Below are positions 39,538-42,429 of a DNA stretch of 42,429 nucleotides, piece by piece. The stretch covers positions 1 through 42,429 of the forward strand of contig DDLS01000156.1 of the NCBI GenBank assembly GCA_002340255.1. The letters run 5' to 3'. The notes beneath the pieces were generated by a model. That model made no database searches. It was not told the origin of the DNA and saw nothing but the letters and a program-made list of their open reading frames with translations. Made by a program: the position numbers and the translations under genes. Position 1 is the stretch's first letter, and each line of letters begins with the position of its first letter. This DNA is from Cyanobacteria bacterium UBA2566 (GTDB taxonomy: Bacteria; Cyanobacteriota; Cyanobacteriia; Cyanobacteriales; Desertifilaceae).

Positions 39538-42276
39538 ATGGCTGTGAATGAAGGGAAAGGAAGATCGTCAAAAGGGACAAAACGCCAGCAGAAATGGCGG
39601 GAGCGGTTAAATATTTCTCGCTGGGCGATCGCCACCCCCCGCATCACGCTGGGATTTTGGATCGCGGTAATGGTAGCGGGGATTTTTGCGTTTAGTTCCC
39701 TCAAGTATGCTCTTTTTCCGGATATTACGTTTCCGGTGGTGGTGGTTCATGCTTCTGCTCCTTTATCTACCCCTTTAGATATAGAAGCTGAACTAACGGA
39801 ACCGATTGAAACTCAACTGCAAGATCTCCCTGGATTAAATCATAGCCGCTCTTTAGTTTATCCCGGACAAACGGTGGTGAATGGCATTTTTGAAGTGGGG
39901 GTGAATTTGGAGGCGATCGCGCCCCAATTGGAAACCGATTTAAACCAATTGTCCCTACCCCAGGACACAAAAGTTGAGGTCATTCCTCTCAATTTAAATG
40001 AGTCGAGCGTAATTAGTTATGCTATCCTCAGCCAAACCCTTTCTTTGGAAACGTTGCGTGAAGTCGCGGTATCCTCTTTTGTTCCGGAATTATCCGCCGT
40101 CGAGGGAGTATTACGGGTAGATATATGGGGAGATGGTTTAGATCGCAACCGGGAAACCCTACCCAATCCTCAATTAGAAGAGGTTTTGGCGACCCAACAT
40201 CCCCCAACGTTAGTACGATTTAATGGGGAAAATGCTCTGGCGTTGAGTGTGGTAAAGCGCCGCAATGCGAATACGTTGGATGTGGTGAATCGCATTGAGG
40301 ATGAAGTTGCCCAATTACAGGAGAATCACACAGATTTACAGTTAGTTTTAGCTGATACGGACGCAGAATATATTCAAGAAGCGACACAATCGACTATTGA
40401 TGCGTTATTTTTGGCGATCGCCTTAGCGGTATTGGTGATTTTTGCCTTTCTCTGGAATATCCCTGCCACGCTGATCGCGGCTTTAGCCATTCCTATTTCC
40501 CTGTTAGCGACGTTTATTGTGATGGCAATTTATGGGTTTAATCTCGAAACGATTACCCTGTTGGCGTTAGCCTTGGTGATTGGGATTATTGTCGATGATG
40601 CGATTGTCGAGATTGAAAATATTGCTCGCCATGTAGAATTAGGAAAATCTCCGTTAAAAGCGGCGATCGCGGCTACGAATGAAATTGGTTTAACGGTAGC
40701 TGCCTCTACCCTTACCATTGTTGCCGTTTTCCTCCCGGTTGCCTTTATGGGAGGCACAGTTGGACAGTTTTTTAAACCCTTTGGCTTAACCATTTCCGCA
40801 GCCACGATCGCCTCTTTGTTCGTGGCTCGCACTCTCACGCCGATTTTAGCCGTAGATTGGCTCAAACGAGAAAAAACGTTTCAACAGAAGCCTGTTCGCC
40901 GATATGGGGTTTCTCGCGCCTATGGTCAGCTCTTGGGATGGTGTTTACACCATCGATGGATAGTTGTGAGTATTGCCCTCTTCAGTTTCATCGCTGGGAT
41001 TGCCCTAATTCCTTTTATTCCCAAGGGTTTTATCCCTCAACTCGATCGCGGGGAGTTTAACATCGTCTATACCTCAGAACTGCCGAAATTTAGCGCTCCT
41101 CCCTCCACGGAAACATCCGAAGATCGGGGATCGTTCAGTTGGTTAGCGAGTCTTGTTCAATCTCCCGAACCGATTCTTTTACGCAAGTCTCGCAACGTGG
41201 CGGAAGAGTTGGAGGAAGTGGTGTTGAGTCTTCCGGATGTGGAAAGAGTCTATACCATCATGGGGTTGCGGGGAGAAGCAAATAAGGGAAAGATGCGGGT
41301 GATGTTGAAGGGCGATCGCCAGTTAAGCACGTTAGAAATGCAGCAACACCTACGGGAAGAACTCCCAAAAATCCCTAGAGTCACCCTCAGCGTGGAAGAT
41401 ATCCAATTTGTAGATACGGTAGATCAAAAGCCCGTGCAAGTGATGTTAGCGGGAGAGAATTTAGTAGAGCTAAATCAAGCCGCGCAAAGATTTCAAGAGC
41501 GTTTAGCGCAACTGGCTGGATTAGCCGATTTAGAGGTTACCGAAACTGGAGTCCGTCAATCGGGAGATATTCCTGAGCGCATCGATCGCTACCAGGGAGA
41601 GCGGGTGACGATCTTCAGTGCCAATTTAACGGATGGAGCGGCGATCGGCAATATTAGCGATGAAATCATCGAAATTGCTGATACTATACTCCCAGAAAAT
41701 ATCCGCCTCATTATTGGTGGAGAAGGGGCATCCAGTAGCGAAGTATTGGGCAGTTTTGGCACAACTTTAACGTTTTCAATTCTTTCCATGCTCTTGCTCC
41801 TTTGGCTCTTATTTGGTCGTCTAGAAGAACCCATTGTTGTCGGTTTATGTCTCCCTTTATCCATTGTCGGAGCGATGTTAGCCTTACTCATTACCCAAAG
41901 TGATTTTGGTATGATTTCCCTCTTGGGCTTAATCTTTCTTCTGGGACTTTTAGATAAAAATGCTCTGCTTTTAATGGACTATGCCAACCAATTGCGCCAG
42001 AAAGGAATCGATCGCTATACAGCTTTATTAGAAACCGGAAAAGTGCGCCTCAGACCGATTTTAATGACGACTGGCTCGACTTTGTTAGGAATGCTCCCCA
42101 TTGCCCTTGGATTTGGCGCAGGCGCAGAATTACGCCAACCCATGGCAGTTGCAATTATGGGGGGATTAATTACGTCTACTTTATTAAGTTTAATTGTTGT
42201 CCCCGTTTTGTATACGTTACTCGAAGATGCTTGGAAATGGATGATTCAGAAATTAACCATGATTACCGCTCCCTGA
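39538..42276 (+). CDS. RND transporter lacking both docking subdomains
   Basis: The 912-residue protein has the RND two-half layout. Helix 4 holds GIIVDDAIVEIENI (Asp pair), helix 10 LLDKNALLLMDYA (Lys), and VRLRPILMTT the Arg region, so proton relay looks intact. The porter subdomains are kept. Compared with the pump at 32128, residues between RVD (193) and ALSV (233-236) are about 75 fewer. Those between GLADLEV (661) and IDRYQG (682) are about 86 fewer. These are the places where AcrB has DN and DC. No adaptor gene is next to it in the window. The start is ATG 39538 or GTG 39544, the latter better spaced to AGGGG. Confidence 0.88.
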   Translation: MAVNEGKGRSSKGTKRQQKWRERLNISRWAIATPRITLGFWIAVMVAGIFAFSSLKYALFPDITFPVVVVHASAPLSTPLDIEAELTEPIETQLQDLPGLNHSRSLVYPGQTVVNGIFEVGVNLEAIAPQLETDLNQLSLPQDTKVEVIPLNLNESSVISYAILSQTLSLETLREVAVSSFVPELSAVEGVLRVDIWGDGLDRNRETLPNPQLEEVLATQHPPTLVRFNGENALALSVVKRRNANTLDVVNRIEDEVAQLQENHTDLQLVLADTDAEYIQEATQSTIDALFLAIALAVLVIFAFLWNIPATLIAALAIPISLLATFIVMAIYGFNLETITLLALALVIGIIVDDAIVEIENIARHVELGKSPLKAAIAATNEIGLTVAASTLTIVAVFLPVAFMGGTVGQFFKPFGLTISAATIASLFVARTLTPILAVDWLKREKTFQQKPVRRYGVSRAYGQLLGWCLHHRWIVVSIALFSFIAGIALIPFIPKGFIPQLDRGEFNIVYTSELPKFSAPPSTETSEDRGSFSWLASLVQSPEPILLRKSRNVAEELEEVVLSLPDVERVYTIMGLRGEANKGKMRVMLKGDRQLSTLEMQQHLREELPKIPRVTLSVEDIQFVDTVDQKPVQVMLAGENLVELNQAAQRFQERLAQLAGLADLEVTETGVRQSGDIPERIDRYQGERVTIFSANLTDGAAIGNISDEIIEIADTILPENIRLIIGGEGASSSEVLGSFGTTLTFSILSMLLLLWLLFGRLEEPIVVGLCLPLSIVGAMLALLITQSDFGMISLLGLIFLLGLLDKNALLLMDYANQLRQKGIDRYTALLETGKVRLRPILMTTGSTLLGMLPIALGFGAGAELRQPMAVAIMGGLITSTLLSLIVVPVLYTLLEDAWKWMIQKLTMITAP

Positions 42277-42375
42277 GAGAAGTCGAAAGGAATAGAGTCC
42301 AAAAACTGTGTTTTTCTACCATTCCCAGTCACGGCACTATACTATACTGGGTTTCGCAATTTTTAAGAGAAAATT

Positions 42376-42429
42376 ATGACTCGTTTTGTCCACGATCGGT
42401 TGGCTAAAGAATACAGCGCTTTGCGCTGT
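42376..42429 (+). CDS. Start of a possible Rpn/DUF4351-type PD-(D/E)XK protein (partial)
   Basis: Eighteen codons remain before the window ends: MTRFVHDRLAKEY, then a few residues. This N-terminus resembles cyanobacterial Rpn-like nucleases, which often open with MTRF-HD-AK-Y. The fragment is too short to be sure. Confidence 0.4.
   Translation, partial: MTRFVHDRLAKEYSALRC

Noticed and set aside
42327..42350. Inverted repeat CCCAGT / ACTGGG with a long loop before the last gene
   Set aside because: Six pairs with a loop of about 16 bases are weak and could occur by chance.
1..42429. Many copies of GCGATCGC on both strands
   Set aside because: This is HIP1, abundant genome-wide in many cyanobacteria; it marks the lineage, not a local feature.

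Overview
The window is chromosomal DNA of a cyanobacterium, most likely a filamentous one. The palindrome GCGATCGC (HIP1) recurs throughout. Other pointers are a CrtD-type carotenoid desaturase, a cyanobacterial-type ClpC, Uma2 proteins, phage-tail (contractile injection) genes, and AGGGAAT-type heptad tracts between genes. No rRNA, tRNA, CRISPR array, intact insertion sequence or origin was found. All calls rest on reading the sequence and on family knowledge; no database search was run.

Layout. 1-5.7 kb is mostly housekeeping: the 3' end of an S9 peptidase, clpC with its terminator, a Uma2 protein, mobA, a YbjQ-family gene and pyrE. 5.7-13.6 kb is one tightly packed plus-strand cluster: a P2 gpI-like phage tail protein, a large protein with a DUF4159-like C-terminal half, three membrane receptors (Cache ectodomain plus HAMP) with no catalytic output domain, the last fused to a cyclic-nucleotide-binding domain, and a coiled-coil protein. 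The receptors share a short basic C-terminal tail. This cluster is one of the two best candidates for an undescribed system. 13.7-18.5 kb holds an unrecognised 418-residue protein divergent from a lipoprotein, a polytopic membrane protein, a ribbon-helix-helix-like protein, and an ABC ATPase overlapping a coiled-coil repeat protein. 18.6-20.1 kb is crtD.

20.2-22.6 kb is a toxin-antitoxin-like island with working and broken parts: a DUF4926/DUF6883 pair, a 54-codon PIN fragment after an XRE gene, hicBA, a 20-codon DUF4926 fragment, and a Doc-type toxin frame with a stop codon and no normal start, next to an intact antitoxin. A second PIN toxin remnant lies at 28.5 kb. 22.7-30.2 kb has an OppC/NikC-like permease with a heavy-metal-binding protein, a transketolase-like enzyme, a lytic transglycosylase and leucyl aminopeptidase. 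30.3-32.1 kb is an AT-rich ATPase plus TOPRIM gene pair resembling split OLD/PARIS-type defence.

32.1-42.3 kb is transport. A normal RND pump with its membrane-fusion partner is followed by a second OppC-like permease, a nucleosidase-like gene, a small exported protein and a second RND protein. In that second RND protein about 75 and 86 residues are missing at the two symmetric positions where RND pumps carry their docking subdomains. It has no membrane-fusion partner beside it and starts just after an intrinsic terminator. It is the other main candidate for something new. The window closes in the start of a possible Rpn-type nuclease gene.
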